DNA of 64,000 nucleotides from positions 124,001-188,000 of the forward strand of contig NZ_SRXX01000003.1 in assembly GCF_004804315.1 (NCBI RefSeq), in the 5' to 3' direction. Positions within the stretch are counted from its first letter, which is position 1. Each line of letters starts with the position of its first letter. The notes under the pieces were generated by a model that made no database searches, was not told where the DNA came from, and saw nothing but the letters and a program-made list of their open reading frames with translations. The stretch is from Flagellimonas onchidii. Lineage in GTDB: Bacteria > Bacteroidota > Bacteroidia > Flavobacteriales > Flavobacteriaceae. This document shows positions 8,143 through 16,590 of the stretch, one piece after another. The translations under genes were made by a program, and so were the position numbers.

Positions 8143-9672
8143 CTAGTTTTCCTTAACAATTTCGTACGCACCAATGTCAGGGTCGGTATTTCGTTCATTC
8201 CCTAAAAGGTCTATAGGAATAGGAGGGTTTATGTTCGAATTTGCTGCATCAATGGCTGCAGAATTCGGGCCAATTTCAAACTGACCTTGAAAAGGATCTT
8301 TAAAATCGGGATCCTGATTTAATAAGATATTTTGGTACTTACTTACGTCGGAAAAATCATAGAGCGGATTGTTCTCAAATTCGTTGCCGGTATCATTGAA
8401 CTTTAAAAGACAGTTTTGAAACAAAAAGTTGAATCCAATATTTTGGTTTTCCAGTAGGGACAATTCCAATGGCAGTGTTCCTTCTATAATACAGTTTATA
8501 AAGTCGGCCTGTTCCAGAGGTGTTTCAAGAGCATTATCCATAATCAATGTAGGCCAGTTACGGGGTGTATCATTCCAATAATTAGCCAAGGTGCAGTGCA
8601 CAAAACTGTATTTGCCCCCTTGACTAGCAAAGAAAGCACTGTTTCCACTGCTACCCAAAACGGAATTCTGGGCATTGATGTACGAGGTTGTCGCCCACAA
8701 ATTAAAGCTCTGACTGTTTAGTATTTGCGAATTTTTTAAAACCAATGTAGGTTCACTGAGTATACCATCTCCTTCAACTCTTAGCCCCACAGTGGCATTT
8801 TTAATAGTAAGATGTTCCATTTGGTTGTTGATACTGCCTTCACGAAGCCAGACCGTTCCCCATTGCCCTGGAATGTCGCTATAAGCGGGCTCTAGACGGT
8901 CACCTTCAAAAATGACCTCATTTTCAAGAAGTTCTTGGTCTTCGCTCAGTAATCCATTAATGAGCAATGAAGCTCCGGACCCGACCAACAGACCTGAATC
9001 TTTATGAAAATGTATCCTTGCGCCGGCGTCAATAGTTAGGGTATTGCCATTTGGAACGGAAGCATAACCATAAATCACGTAAGGTTTTTCATTGGTGAAT
9101 AGCAACTCATCTGCTTCCAAGAAAAAGCCTTCGATTCGTATTTCATTTCCATTTTCATCCAAACCCAACACAAGGGTTTCCTTGGTGCCGTTGGAAAGAG
9201 TAGCAGGATATAAAAAAACGGCATCTTTCACCAAAGTGACAAGTTCAACTTTTTGTTGACTACCACTAGTGCCGAACAAAAGACTTTCTGTGTAGAGAAA
9301 TTCATTTTCAGGAACTTGTGAAACATCAAAAGTGGTTTCTATAAAGACAAACAAACTATCCTTTGCCAAGATGGGAATGTCTGTAAATTCCTTTCCTGAT
9401 TGGCCATCCACATTAAGTCGATAACTGCTTGTCTGACCTGTTTCCAGCCCTATAAATGGAATCAATAAGTCTTCATTACTGCGATTAAATACCTTTAAGG
9501 TATAGGTTGCGCTTCCAATATTGGTGAAGATGGTATCCAGAAAAACAGTATCCTTTGAAAATTGAAGGTTGCCCGTACTGGGAGCATAGTCAAAATCTTT
9601 TCGGCAAGAACTCCATAAACCTAAAACGACCAAGATGGCAATTACGGCAAAGGGCTTTAGAAAAGAATTCAT
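8143..9672 (-). CDS. Beta-helix type surface lipoprotein, 509 aa
   Basis: A lipoprotein signal (LGLWSSCRKDF, Cys23) is followed by an N-terminal beta-sandwich region (residues 30-170; FLDTIFTNIGSATYTLKVFN is of the Ig-like DUF1573 type) and a right-handed beta-helix region (about 200-480; NNQMEHLTIKNATVGLRVEG, repeated N and I ladders). The end, IDLLGNERNTDPDIGAYE, is the usual closing motif of choice-of-anchor Q beta-helix proteins. It is probably on the cell surface. It overlaps the thioesterase gene by 4 bases and is the last gene of a three-gene operon. The substrate, if any, is unknown. Confidence 0.85.
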   Translation of the reverse strand: MNSFLKPFAVIAILVVLGLWSSCRKDFDYAPSTGNLQFSKDTVFLDTIFTNIGSATYTLKVFNRSNEDLLIPFIGLETGQTSSYRLNVDGQSGKEFTDIPILAKDSLFVFIETTFDVSQVPENEFLYTESLLFGTSGSQQKVELVTLVKDAVFLYPATLSNGTKETLVLGLDENGNEIRIEGFFLEADELLFTNEKPYVIYGYASVPNGNTLTIDAGARIHFHKDSGLLVGSGASLLINGLLSEDQELLENEVIFEGDRLEPAYSDIPGQWGTVWLREGSINNQMEHLTIKNATVGLRVEGDGILSEPTLVLKNSQILNSQSFNLWATTSYINAQNSVLGSSGNSAFFASQGGKYSFVHCTLANYWNDTPRNWPTLIMDNALETPLEQADFINCIIEGTLPLELSLLENQNIGFNFLFQNCLLKFNDTGNEFENNPLYDFSDVSKYQNILLNQDPDFKDPFQGQFEIGPNSAAIDAANSNINPPIPIDLLGNERNTDPDIGAYEIVKEN

Positions 9673-10064
9673 GTTTTGTTGAACAATTGTTGTATGGTTT
9701 CTGGAATGCGCTTAGGTCTAAACGTTTTTGCATCGAGCAGACACCATTCCGTTATTCCTTTAACCAATAAATCGCCAGTTTTATTGTTCTTTATTTCCAC
9801 AACTCTCTTAGATATGGGCCCTTTGCTCTCAGCAATGTAGGTTGATATTTGAAGTGTGTCGTCCAATACAGCGGACTTATTATAGGTGATATTGTGATTT
9901 TTCACAACCCAGATGAGTTGTTCCCGTATCTCTGGGGAGGTGGCTTGAACCCAGTGTTCTTTGGAAACTTCTTGAATCCATTCAACATACCTGATATTAT
10001 TGACATGGTTAAGTTCGTCAAGGTCGTTTTGCTGAACAGGAAAGATCCGTGAATAGGTTTGCAT
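9669..10064 (-). CDS. Acyl-CoA thioesterase, 4HBT hot-dog family
   Basis: 131 residues, the normal size of a single hot-dog domain. The N-terminal PVQQNDLDELNHVNNIRYVEW carries the Asp and His-Val-Asn-Asn signature of the 4-hydroxybenzoyl-CoA/YbgC thioesterase group. It should cleave acyl-CoA thioesters in the cytosol, but the acyl chain cannot be read from sequence. It overlaps the cyclotransferase gene upstream by 1 base and the lipoprotein gene downstream by 4, so the three are translated from one message. Confidence 0.88.
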   Translation of the reverse strand: MQTYSRIFPVQQNDLDELNHVNNIRYVEWIQEVSKEHWVQATSPEIREQLIWVVKNHNITYNKSAVLDDTLQISTYIAESKGPISKRVVEIKNNKTGDLLVKGITEWCLLDAKTFRPKRIPETIQQLFNKT

Positions 10065-11113
10065 TAATTTTTCTTACGGATGTTGACTTCAAAGAGTTTG
10101 TCCCAGTTTTTGCCCGTCACAAAAAACGTTCCCCGTTCTTTGTGGTAGGCCACACCGTTCAATACAGAATTATTCTCATCCCATTCTGGCCCTTTTTTGA
10201 CTTTACCTTTCAATCCTCCGAAGTTGATAACACCTTCAATGGCCCCAGACGTGGCATCGATGATCATCATACTTTCCTTTTGATACACATTGGCATAGAT
10301 TTTTCCATCCACATATTCCAGTTCATTGGCCTTATTGAAAATGGATTTGTTGGTCACAGTTTCAATATATCCCTGTTCTTCAAGGGTCTCGGGGTTCAAA
10401 AACCAGATTTTTTCAGTACCATCACTTTTATACAACTTGGAGCCGTCGTTACAAAGTCCCCAACCCTCACGGCTATTGCCATAACTGAAATTCTTGATTT
10501 TTTCTAGATTGGAGGGATTGAATACGTATCCAATACCAGAGCGCCAGGTCAGATTATAGAGTTTATCGTTCATCAACGTGATTCCCTCTCCAAAGACCGA
10601 ATTGTCCAAATCAATTTTCTGTAAGATTTCCCCGGTTTTAAAATTCACCTTCCGTACTGTGGAAGCTCCTTTTTTGCCCGTGCTTTCATATAGGATACCA
10701 TTATGAAATTCCAACCCTTGCGTGTACGCTTTTGTATCGTGCGGATAGGTGTTTATGATGTCATAGGTATAGACTTCGGGGGCCTTGGCCGATAAAAGCC
10801 TTATTTTTTTTGTGATTTCCACGGATTCTTCTCCCAAATTGATTTTGGCTACCAAATTTTTATTCCCTAAGGTGGGCATATCTAATTTGATTTTCCCGTT
10901 GGAAAGGGGAAGGGTTTTACCATCGATGGAATAGATAATAGCTTCAATTTCGATGTTTTTTTTGTTTTTAATGGCAACTCCAACTTCTTGGTTTTGTTGA
11001 AATTTACTCTGTTTTCCTTCTAATTCAATGGAAAAAAGTTTTGAAGGATCGGCATTGCCGCCGCATCCTAGGAAAAAAACAAGCAGGCATAGGGATGAAA
11101 GTATCTTGACCAT
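10064..11113 (-). CDS. Glutaminyl-peptide cyclotransferase (glutamine cyclotransferase family), lipoprotein
   Basis: The protein cyclises N-terminal Gln of peptides to pyroglutamate (plant-type QC fold, PF05096, a five-bladed beta-propeller). Visible family marks are YTQGLEFHNGILYESTG, FGEGITLMNDKLYNLTWRSG, GWGLCNDGSKLYKSDG and LNGVAYHKERGTFFVTGKNW. I start at ATG 11111-11113, giving MVKILSSLCLLVFFLGCGG with a lipobox; a start 13 codons earlier would put a polar tail before the signal. An N-terminal Ig-like part (about residues 30-110) precedes the propeller. First gene of the operon with the thioesterase and the beta-helix lipoprotein. Confidence 0.88.
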   Translation of the reverse strand: MVKILSSLCLLVFFLGCGGNADPSKLFSIELEGKQSKFQQNQEVGVAIKNKKNIEIEAIIYSIDGKTLPLSNGKIKLDMPTLGNKNLVAKINLGEESVEITKKIRLLSAKAPEVYTYDIINTYPHDTKAYTQGLEFHNGILYESTGKKGASTVRKVNFKTGEILQKIDLDNSVFGEGITLMNDKLYNLTWRSGIGYVFNPSNLEKIKNFSYGNSREGWGLCNDGSKLYKSDGTEKIWFLNPETLEEQGYIETVTNKSIFNKANELEYVDGKIYANVYQKESMMIIDATSGAIEGVINFGGLKGKVKKGPEWDENNSVLNGVAYHKERGTFFVTGKNWDKLFEVNIRKKN

Positions 11114-11174
11114 AGTTTTATGTGCGTATGTCATCTTTAACAGCATTGTCATCGAAATTAAGAATGAAATAGGA

Positions 11175-11204
11175 TTGCAGCAAATTTAAAAGGTCGTATA
11201 TTTG
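11175..11204 (+). promoter_or_regulatory. Promoter of the SRP RNA gene
   Basis: TTG (11175-11177), a 19-base spacer and TATATTTG (11197-11204) match the Bacteroidota promoter TTG-N19-TAnnTTTG exactly. The RNA start predicted from it, near 11210, agrees with the first base of the SRP RNA stem. Confidence 0.85.
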
Positions 11205-11209
11205 CCCTT

Positions 11210-11303
11210 GGCAAGTCCTACACGACCAGCTCCTGCAAAATCCCCCAGGGTGGGAACGCAGCAAGGGTATGCGGTCGTAGCGGTGCGATGTAGGTAGCTT
11301 GCC
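11210..11303 (+). ncRNA. ffs: Signal recognition particle RNA (4.5S type)
   Basis: The 94-base RNA starts GGCAAG and ends CTTGCC, closing a terminal stem. The apical part CCCAGGGTGGGAACGCAGCA contains the GGAA tetraloop and the conserved asymmetric loop of SRP domain IV (GGGAACGCAGCAAGGGTA). It binds Ffh and guides membrane proteins to the translocon. A run of seven T residues follows directly (11304-11310), serving as the terminator. It stands between the cyclotransferase operon (-) and the dehydrogenase gene (+). Confidence 0.93.
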
Positions 11304-11364
11304 TTTTTTTGTGCTCTAAATTCTCCTGATCACGTATCTTTCAAAACAATTGTAAACCAGATAA

Positions 11365-12174
11365 ATGGATAAAAAAGTTGTATTGATCACTGGTGGTTCT
11401 TCTGGAATAGGAAAATCCATTGGAACCTATTTGACTTCCAAAGGATTTACGGTATACGGCACTACCCGAAGTCTTGAAAAGTATCCTGATTTTGATGTTT
11501 TTAACTTAATTACTTTGGATGTAAAACTGCCTGAGACTGTTAAAACAGCTGTAGACTTGGTCATTTCCAAGGAAGGAAGGTTGGATGTTTTAATCAATAA
11601 TGCCGGGATGGGTATTACGGGGCCTATAGAAGAAACTCCGCATGAAGAAGTGTTGAATGTTTTTGATACCAATCTGCATGGACCTGTGCGCATGATGAAA
11701 GCCGTGTTGCCGCAAATGCGGAAGCAGGGAGGAGGGTTGATAATCAATATAACCTCCATTGCGGGTTACATGGGCTTGCCGTTTCGAGGGTATTATTCCG
11801 CGACAAAAGGAGCTTTGGGCCTAATTACAGAAGCGCTCAGAATGGAAACTAAAAGTTTTGGAATTAAGATCACTAATCTTGCCCCGGGAGATTTTGCAAC
11901 CAACATTGCTTCCGGACGTTACCATGTTCCTGTGACCAAGGGTTCGGCTTATGAAATTGTTTATCAAAGCAGCTTGGATTTGATGAATGAGCATGTGGAT
12001 TCGGGTGGTGACCCGATAGAAGTGGCCAAAAAAGTCTACTCCATCATTCAAACCAAAAAACCGAAAGTACATTATCCCGTAGGTGCTTTTATGCAAAAGA
12101 TTTCACTTCTTCTAAAGAAGGTTCTACCAAGTAAATTATACGAGAAGCTTTTGCTCGACCATTACAAGCTTTAA
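11365..12174 (+). CDS. Short-chain dehydrogenase/reductase
   Basis: 269 residues with a complete classical SDR fold. The NAD(P)-binding motif TGGSSGIG is at residues 9-16, NNAG at 78-81, the catalytic Ser131 in NITSIAG, and the Tyr144-x3-Lys148 pair in YYSATKGA. The variable C-terminal part includes basic and hydrophobic residues (FMQKISLLLKKVLPSKLYEKLL) which may sit on the membrane. It probably reduces or oxidises a lipid or small alcohol, but the substrate cannot be read. The next gene starts about 30 bases later and may be cotranscribed. Confidence 0.92.
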   Translation: MDKKVVLITGGSSGIGKSIGTYLTSKGFTVYGTTRSLEKYPDFDVFNLITLDVKLPETVKTAVDLVISKEGRLDVLINNAGMGITGPIEETPHEEVLNVFDTNLHGPVRMMKAVLPQMRKQGGGLIINITSIAGYMGLPFRGYYSATKGALGLITEALRMETKSFGIKITNLAPGDFATNIASGRYHVPVTKGSAYEIVYQSSLDLMNEHVDSGGDPIEVAKKVYSIIQTKKPKVHYPVGAFMQKISLLLKKVLPSKLYEKLLLDHYKL

Positions 12175-12207
12175 GGTGATGGCATGTTTTTTGATTGCAT
12201 TGAAAAC

Positions 12208-12624
12208 ATGAAACCAAAGAACAGTATTACTATCATTTTAATAGCGGCCATAACTTTTCTTTTTCAGGGCTGCGACGAGATTTACGAGTGTGTTTTCAAC
12301 ATTAATCCAGAACTTCATGACAAGCCTTTGGAGATTGGGTTTGTTGGTGAAAGATATTTCGATAGGGTTACTGCTGAAATCAGCAATGAGGTCAATGACA
12401 ATGATTACTTCTATGAATTTGATGTTTTTGGGGAACTACCTCCAGGAATTTCCTATGATATTGACCGAAGATCCGTGGAGTTTTTTGGAATTCCCGAAGA
12501 ACAGGGTACCTTTAGGTTTAGAGTGGAACTCTTTGTAGAATCTTATGATTATGACGGATACGATGGAAGCCCTACCTGTTCGGATTCCACAGTTCGCGAG
12601 TTCATGATTCAGGTTGTTGATTAA
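12208..12624 (+). CDS. Small lipoprotein with an Ig-like (He_PIG-type) domain
   Basis: I start at ATG 12208, eight codons after the longest frame start, because MKPKNSITIILIAAITFLFQGCDE then forms a proper lipoprotein signal. The mature part of about 115 residues contains GELPPGISYD, VEFFGIPEEQGTFRFRVEL, which follows the pattern of putative immunoglobulin (He_PIG) domains. It is very acidic. Function unknown; probably a periplasmic or surface binding protein. It follows the dehydrogenase gene closely. Confidence 0.75.
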   Translation: MKPKNSITIILIAAITFLFQGCDEIYECVFNINPELHDKPLEIGFVGERYFDRVTAEISNEVNDNDYFYEFDVFGELPPGISYDIDRRSVEFFGIPEEQGTFRFRVELFVESYDYDGYDGSPTCSDSTVREFMIQVVD

Positions 12625-12925
12625 GAAGTGTTTTAATCAAAGGAACTTAGCATAGGTTATTTATTGTGGAAGTAGACTTAAAGACTGTAAGAAAAACAAA
12701 ATACGTTTCCTATAATAGCCTTATTGTTGATTAACATCTTAATTTATAGAGATTAGGACTACTTGTCCTTTGTACATATTAAGCTTATGCACATTTCTAC
12801 TTCATAGATCACAGAAAACCCATAGAATTTTTAAGGTTTTCCTACAATCCCGTTTGAACGCAAGTGGTTATTTTAGCAGCTAGTCCCCTGACATTTATTA
12901 ACTGTTAAATCTTAAATTCCTACTT
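12625..12925. other. Intergenic region before the zincin cassette
   Basis: About 300 AT-rich bases. I see no convincing gene, hairpin terminator or complete promoter. The size and position suggest that transcription of the zincin cassette starts here. Confidence 0.4.
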
Positions 12926-14485
12926 ATGAAAAAACATTCTTTTCTAAAATTTGCGTTATCCTTTATTGTTTTGTTCGTGTTCTTCTATTCCTGTGAAAAA
13001 GAAGAATCCTTGGAGTTAGAAACTGTTCAAGAAACAGAACAATCCAACGTTCTTGTTGAGGAAGTCGATTTCAATTCAATTCCCGAACTATCGGAAGCGC
13101 TGAACAGTGTTTCGGGGAAATCGAAATTGGCAAGGTCATATTCGGAGAAAGGGGATTCTAAATACTGGATAGACGAGGAAGATATTTTAAAACTGAGAGA
13201 TTCGGTCAACAATGAAAGTTATGCAGTTGTTATACATTCGGATAAACCGTCTCAGAAAACTTTGTACAATCTCATCGTAACCAAAAGAACAGATGGAAAC
13301 CCAATCACCCCCTTTGTAATAGAATATAATTTTAATAGCGGAGAAGCATCCAATTTTTCATTGGATGATGAAAATTATTTTGATGGTACAATAAATATAT
13401 ATTCTTTAGAGCAGTTTGCTGATGCCACAGGGTTTAATGCCAAAAATACTAAACCTGTGATTTGTTTCCCTGATGTTGTTCAACCGAAAACTAGGACTGC
13501 CAATGCTCCTAATTCTAGTTCTTCTGGCAATGCCCCTTCTGGTTCAAATGGGGGTTCTTCCACTTCTGGAAGTGGAAGTACAAGTGGTTCCAGTGTGAGT
13601 TATGGTCGCCCACGTATTTCCTTTACGCCTATTTATGGGAGTAAGCGCAAGGGAAAGCGAGCTACTGTTTATGGTGGCGAGGTCAAACTTATGGCAAGAA
13701 CCTCCGACCCAGGATGGCAAAAAACTACCGTAGGCTCAATATCTGGCAAAGACAACAATCCTTGTCCTAAAGGAACAGTTTCGATAGTCGTAAATGTAAC
13801 GGAAAAAATCGATAACCAAATTACTAATCCGTGTGCAGCTAGAATAGTAAATAATGCAAATATTGCTGATAATAGCTTGACCAAGGATATGAAAAAGGCA
13901 TTTGGGAATGACGATAGTAATTTCGACCTTATCTACAAACAAAAGGATTTGCCAACCAATAATAATCACCAAACTCTAGGTCAGACAAATGTATCATTAA
14001 GAAACGGTAAAATTGACAACATTACAATTTGGTTGGACTCTGACTTTTTGAAAAAGGGTACGGATGTATCAATTTTTTCCGTTGTAATACATGAAAATAT
14101 GCATGCCCTTATGTACTACCAACTAGATAGAAAGGGGATTGCTCCAAGCAATCCGAATGTTGATTTATCTATTTTGGCTGACCAATGGTCAAAAGCTGTT
14201 GCTCAAAACTCCAATGGTGTAATGCCTCCCGATAATTTAGCTTATACACAACATGAGATTATGTCTGGACTTGTGGATACTATGGCGGGATATATTAGTA
14301 ATTTTGCAAAGAGTAAGGGCTACCAAATCGATAGTAGTCAGGCATTGGCATTGGCATGGGTAGGTTTGGAAGATTCAGTTGCTTGGACAGTTATGGATAG
14401 TGATTTAAAAGAAACTTATGAAGATATCATTGATTATGAGACAACTGGTTTTGAAATCCTGTCTGTTGGCACTAAGTGTAACTAA
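12926..14485 (+). CDS. Lipoprotein with C-terminal zincin-like domain (HENMH)
   Basis: 519 residues. A lipoprotein signal (FYSCEKEE, Cys23) leads into an N-terminal domain (25-190), a low-complexity Ser/Gly/Asn linker (about 192-225), a basic segment, and a C-terminal domain (about 270-519). The last contains VVIHENMHALMYY with HExxH at 389-393 and YTQHEIMSG with His443 as a possible third zinc ligand; it begins with an NPC motif and ends GTKCN. This is the layout of a zinc metallopeptidase. From memory, related C-terminal domains recur in flavobacterial lipoproteins and polymorphic secreted proteins. No target is known. The next gene overlaps its end. Confidence 0.8.
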   Translation: MKKHSFLKFALSFIVLFVFFYSCEKEESLELETVQETEQSNVLVEEVDFNSIPELSEALNSVSGKSKLARSYSEKGDSKYWIDEEDILKLRDSVNNESYAVVIHSDKPSQKTLYNLIVTKRTDGNPITPFVIEYNFNSGEASNFSLDDENYFDGTINIYSLEQFADATGFNAKNTKPVICFPDVVQPKTRTANAPNSSSSGNAPSGSNGGSSTSGSGSTSGSSVSYGRPRISFTPIYGSKRKGKRATVYGGEVKLMARTSDPGWQKTTVGSISGKDNNPCPKGTVSIVVNVTEKIDNQITNPCAARIVNNANIADNSLTKDMKKAFGNDDSNFDLIYKQKDLPTNNNHQTLGQTNVSLRNGKIDNITIWLDSDFLKKGTDVSIFSVVIHENMHALMYYQLDRKGIAPSNPNVDLSILADQWSKAVAQNSNGVMPPDNLAYTQHEIMSGLVDTMAGYISNFAKSKGYQIDSSQALALAWVGLEDSVAWTVMDSDLKETYEDIIDYETTGFEILSVGTKCN

Positions 14486-15053
14486 CTTTATAGCATGTAC
14501 TGCTCACGGTCAAGAACGACTAAATAACACTATTTACTATAAATTAGTAAGAGATATTATTTTTCAGGATACTATCGTTCCAAAATGGAGGGCTGAAATT
14601 ATTGAATCGAGAGTTAAGAGCGGTCAATTGACCAAAGAGGACAGTACTAAGTATTATAAGGTAATTAAAGAAGTAAAGCTCTTATTGCATAGGCAATACG
14701 CAAATTTGTTTGCAAAGGATGCGTTGCTGGGTGATTTGGAGGAAAACGGCTACCTTCAAAAATATTTATCGAAAAAGAAGATAAAGGAGATTATCAATAG
14801 TTTTCCAGAAGATGGTTTTCATGATGCACCATTAGTAGACGATAGAATTGAACTGATAACCGAGTTTCCCAAATGGGATGATTATCATAAATTTTCCATG
14901 CCAGTTTCGATAGGAGAAAATCGTTTTCTAGTATACCATTATAAGGCTTTTGGGCGGTTTAATTACAGATATGGTGTGATTATTTTTTCAACAATTGATA
15001 ATAATGATTACAGGATTGAGAAAGAAATAATTTTAAAAGAAGTAAATATGTAG
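14436..15053 (+). CDS. Exported protein of unknown function, partner of the zincin lipoprotein
   Basis: The frame is open from ATG 14418; I prefer ATG 14436, which gives MRQLVLKSCLLALSVTNFIAC, a signal peptide with a possible lipobox (FIAC). Either start overlaps the zincin gene by 50-68 bases, so translation is coupled. The mature protein of about 180 residues is alpha-rich, then has a beta region (ENRFLVYHYKAFGRFNYRYGVIIF). I recognise no family. Being exported and coupled to a putative peptidase, it could be its inhibitor, immunity protein or substrate; this is inference. Confidence 0.65.
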   Translation: MRQLVLKSCLLALSVTNFIACTAHGQERLNNTIYYKLVRDIIFQDTIVPKWRAEIIESRVKSGQLTKEDSTKYYKVIKEVKLLLHRQYANLFAKDALLGDLEENGYLQKYLSKKKIKEIINSFPEDGFHDAPLVDDRIELITEFPKWDDYHKFSMPVSIGENRFLVYHYKAFGRFNYRYGVIIFSTIDNNDYRIEKEIILKEVNM

Positions 15054-15066
15054 CTAGAATGCAAAA

Positions 15067-15720
15067 ATGACTTATTTAAAATCAGCTATGAGATACGTTG
15101 TTTGCCAATTTATGCTGTTGTATTGCTCATTTGTTTGTGGGCAAAATGCCGATGTGGATGTATCGATCCATCAAATTGATGAAACCTTGGCTTTTTATAT
15201 AATCAATCACAGCGACCTCCGTCAGGAAGTTACTCTTACTATCTCTGCTCAAGGTTTGTTGGGATATAAGCAACCAGTTACAAAGCTTGTTCCTGCAAAT
15301 GATTCTATTCATATGATAGCCCTTTCATTTGTCAAAGAAAAGCCTTGGAGCTATGAAACCAGTTTTAGCTATAGGTCAGTACCTACCAAAGAGGAAATTG
15401 TTCGTCAAAATGAAACTATTAAAAAAGAGTTGTTTAAGCATCTAGAGGTGCGTACTGGCCAACCTATTTTGTTTTACAAAGAAGGATGTACGAGGTCGAT
15501 GTATGCAAAAGAAGCCTTGGATAGAAAGAATATCCGGTATAAGTTTTTAAATGTTACGAAAATTCCACATTATGAAAAAGTGTTATTTGAGCTTTTAAGG
15601 ATACAGAACCCCGATGCAGAGACTTTTCTATATCCTGTATTTTTAATTGATGGCAAATTGAATTATAGCATGGACAACTTAAAATGGTTCATGAGAGGAT
15701 TAACGTCAAAAAAGCGTTAA
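15067..15720 (+). CDS. Exported protein with C-terminal monothiol glutaredoxin-like domain
   Basis: 217 residues. A signal peptide (about 1-25) is followed by a beta-sandwich region (30-105, SIHQIDETLAFYIINHSD) and a thioredoxin/glutaredoxin fold (about 125-212). In the latter, PILFYKEGCTRSMYAKEALD has the active site C141-T-R-S144, a single-cysteine form, and FLYPVFLIDGKLNYS carries the cis-proline strand (P190). Glutaredoxins are normally cytosolic, so an exported one is unusual. It lies 13 bases after the preceding gene in the same operon as the zincin lipoprotein. Confidence 0.7.
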   Translation: MTYLKSAMRYVVCQFMLLYCSFVCGQNADVDVSIHQIDETLAFYIINHSDLRQEVTLTISAQGLLGYKQPVTKLVPANDSIHMIALSFVKEKPWSYETSFSYRSVPTKEEIVRQNETIKKELFKHLEVRTGQPILFYKEGCTRSMYAKEALDRKNIRYKFLNVTKIPHYEKVLFELLRIQNPDAETFLYPVFLIDGKLNYSMDNLKWFMRGLTSKKR

Positions 15721-15873
15721 TCTACTAATATGGGTTTATAACAAAGGCCGACATTTTCTTAAAGACTCAGTCAAGAGCAATTTGTTCATTTTTTTCAAAT
15801 AATAGAAGAGTGGTTTTTTATTGTTGTAAATTCGCAACGAATTCTATTACTATTTAAAAACAGCACAAGGAAC

Positions 15874-16530
15874 ATGAAATTTTTTATTGATACGGCCAAT
15901 CTTGACCAAATTGCCGAGGCTCAACAATTGGGAGTTTTGGATGGAGTTACCACCAACCCTTCATTAATGGCCAAGGAGGGAATTACAGGAACGGAAAATA
16001 TTTTAAAACATTACGTGGACATCTGCAATATTGTTGAAGGCGATGTTTCGGCAGAGGTAGTTTCCACTGAGTTTGATGCCATGGTAAAAGAAGGGGAGGA
16101 GCTGGCCAAACTACATGAGCAGATTGTGGTAAAGGTACCAATGATCAAAGACGGGGTAAAAGCGTTAAAGTACTTCTCCGATAATGGGATTAGAACTAAT
16201 TGCACCTTGGTGTTTTCGGCAGGTCAGGCACTTTTGGCGGCCAAAGCAGGAGCAACCTATGTTTCTCCTTTTTTGGGAAGATTGGATGATATCTCTACCG
16301 ATGGATTGAATCTTATCGCAGAAATCCGTCAGATTTATGACAATTATGCTTTTGAGACTCAAATTTTGGCTGCATCCATACGCCATACCATGCATGTAAT
16401 CGATTGTGCAAAAATTGGAGCAGATGTAATGACAGGTCCTTTGTCATCCATTACAGGATTGCTAAAGCATCCACTTACCGATATTGGATTGGAAAAATTC
16501 TTGGCGGATTATAGAAAAGGAAATTCCTGA
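15874..16530 (+). CDS. fsa: Fructose-6-phosphate aldolase / transaldolase-like protein
   Basis: The 218 residues match the short transaldolase (TalC/FSA) subfamily over the full length. Visible marks are [10 protein letters not shown] at the start, [14 protein letters not shown], the Schiff-base lysine K87 in VVKVPM, and [20 protein letters not shown]. Proteins of this type in Flavobacteria act in the cytosol either as transaldolase (sedoheptulose-7-P + glyceraldehyde-3-P) or as fructose-6-P aldolase; sequence alone does not decide. Single gene with a strong terminator. Confidence 0.93.
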   Translation: MKFFIDTANLDQIAEAQQLGVLDGVTTNPSLMAKEGITGTENILKHYVDICNIVEGDVSAEVVSTEFDAMVKEGEELAKLHEQIVVKVPMIKDGVKALKYFSDNGIRTNCTLVFSAGQALLAAKAGATYVSPFLGRLDDISTDGLNLIAEIRQIYDNYAFETQILAASIRHTMHVIDCAKIGADVMTGPLSSITGLLKHPLTDIGLEKFLADYRKGNS

Positions 16531-16559
16531 CCTAAAAACAGCATTTGAACAAATAGAGG

Positions 16560-16590
16560 GCCCTGAAAATTAGACTTTCAGGGCTTTTTT
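16560..16590 (+). terminator. Intrinsic terminator of fsa
   Basis: GCCCTGAAA (16560-16568) pairs with TTTCAGGGC (16576-16584) around a 7-base loop and is followed by six T residues. The T run reaches the stop codon of the convergent gene. Confidence 0.9.
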
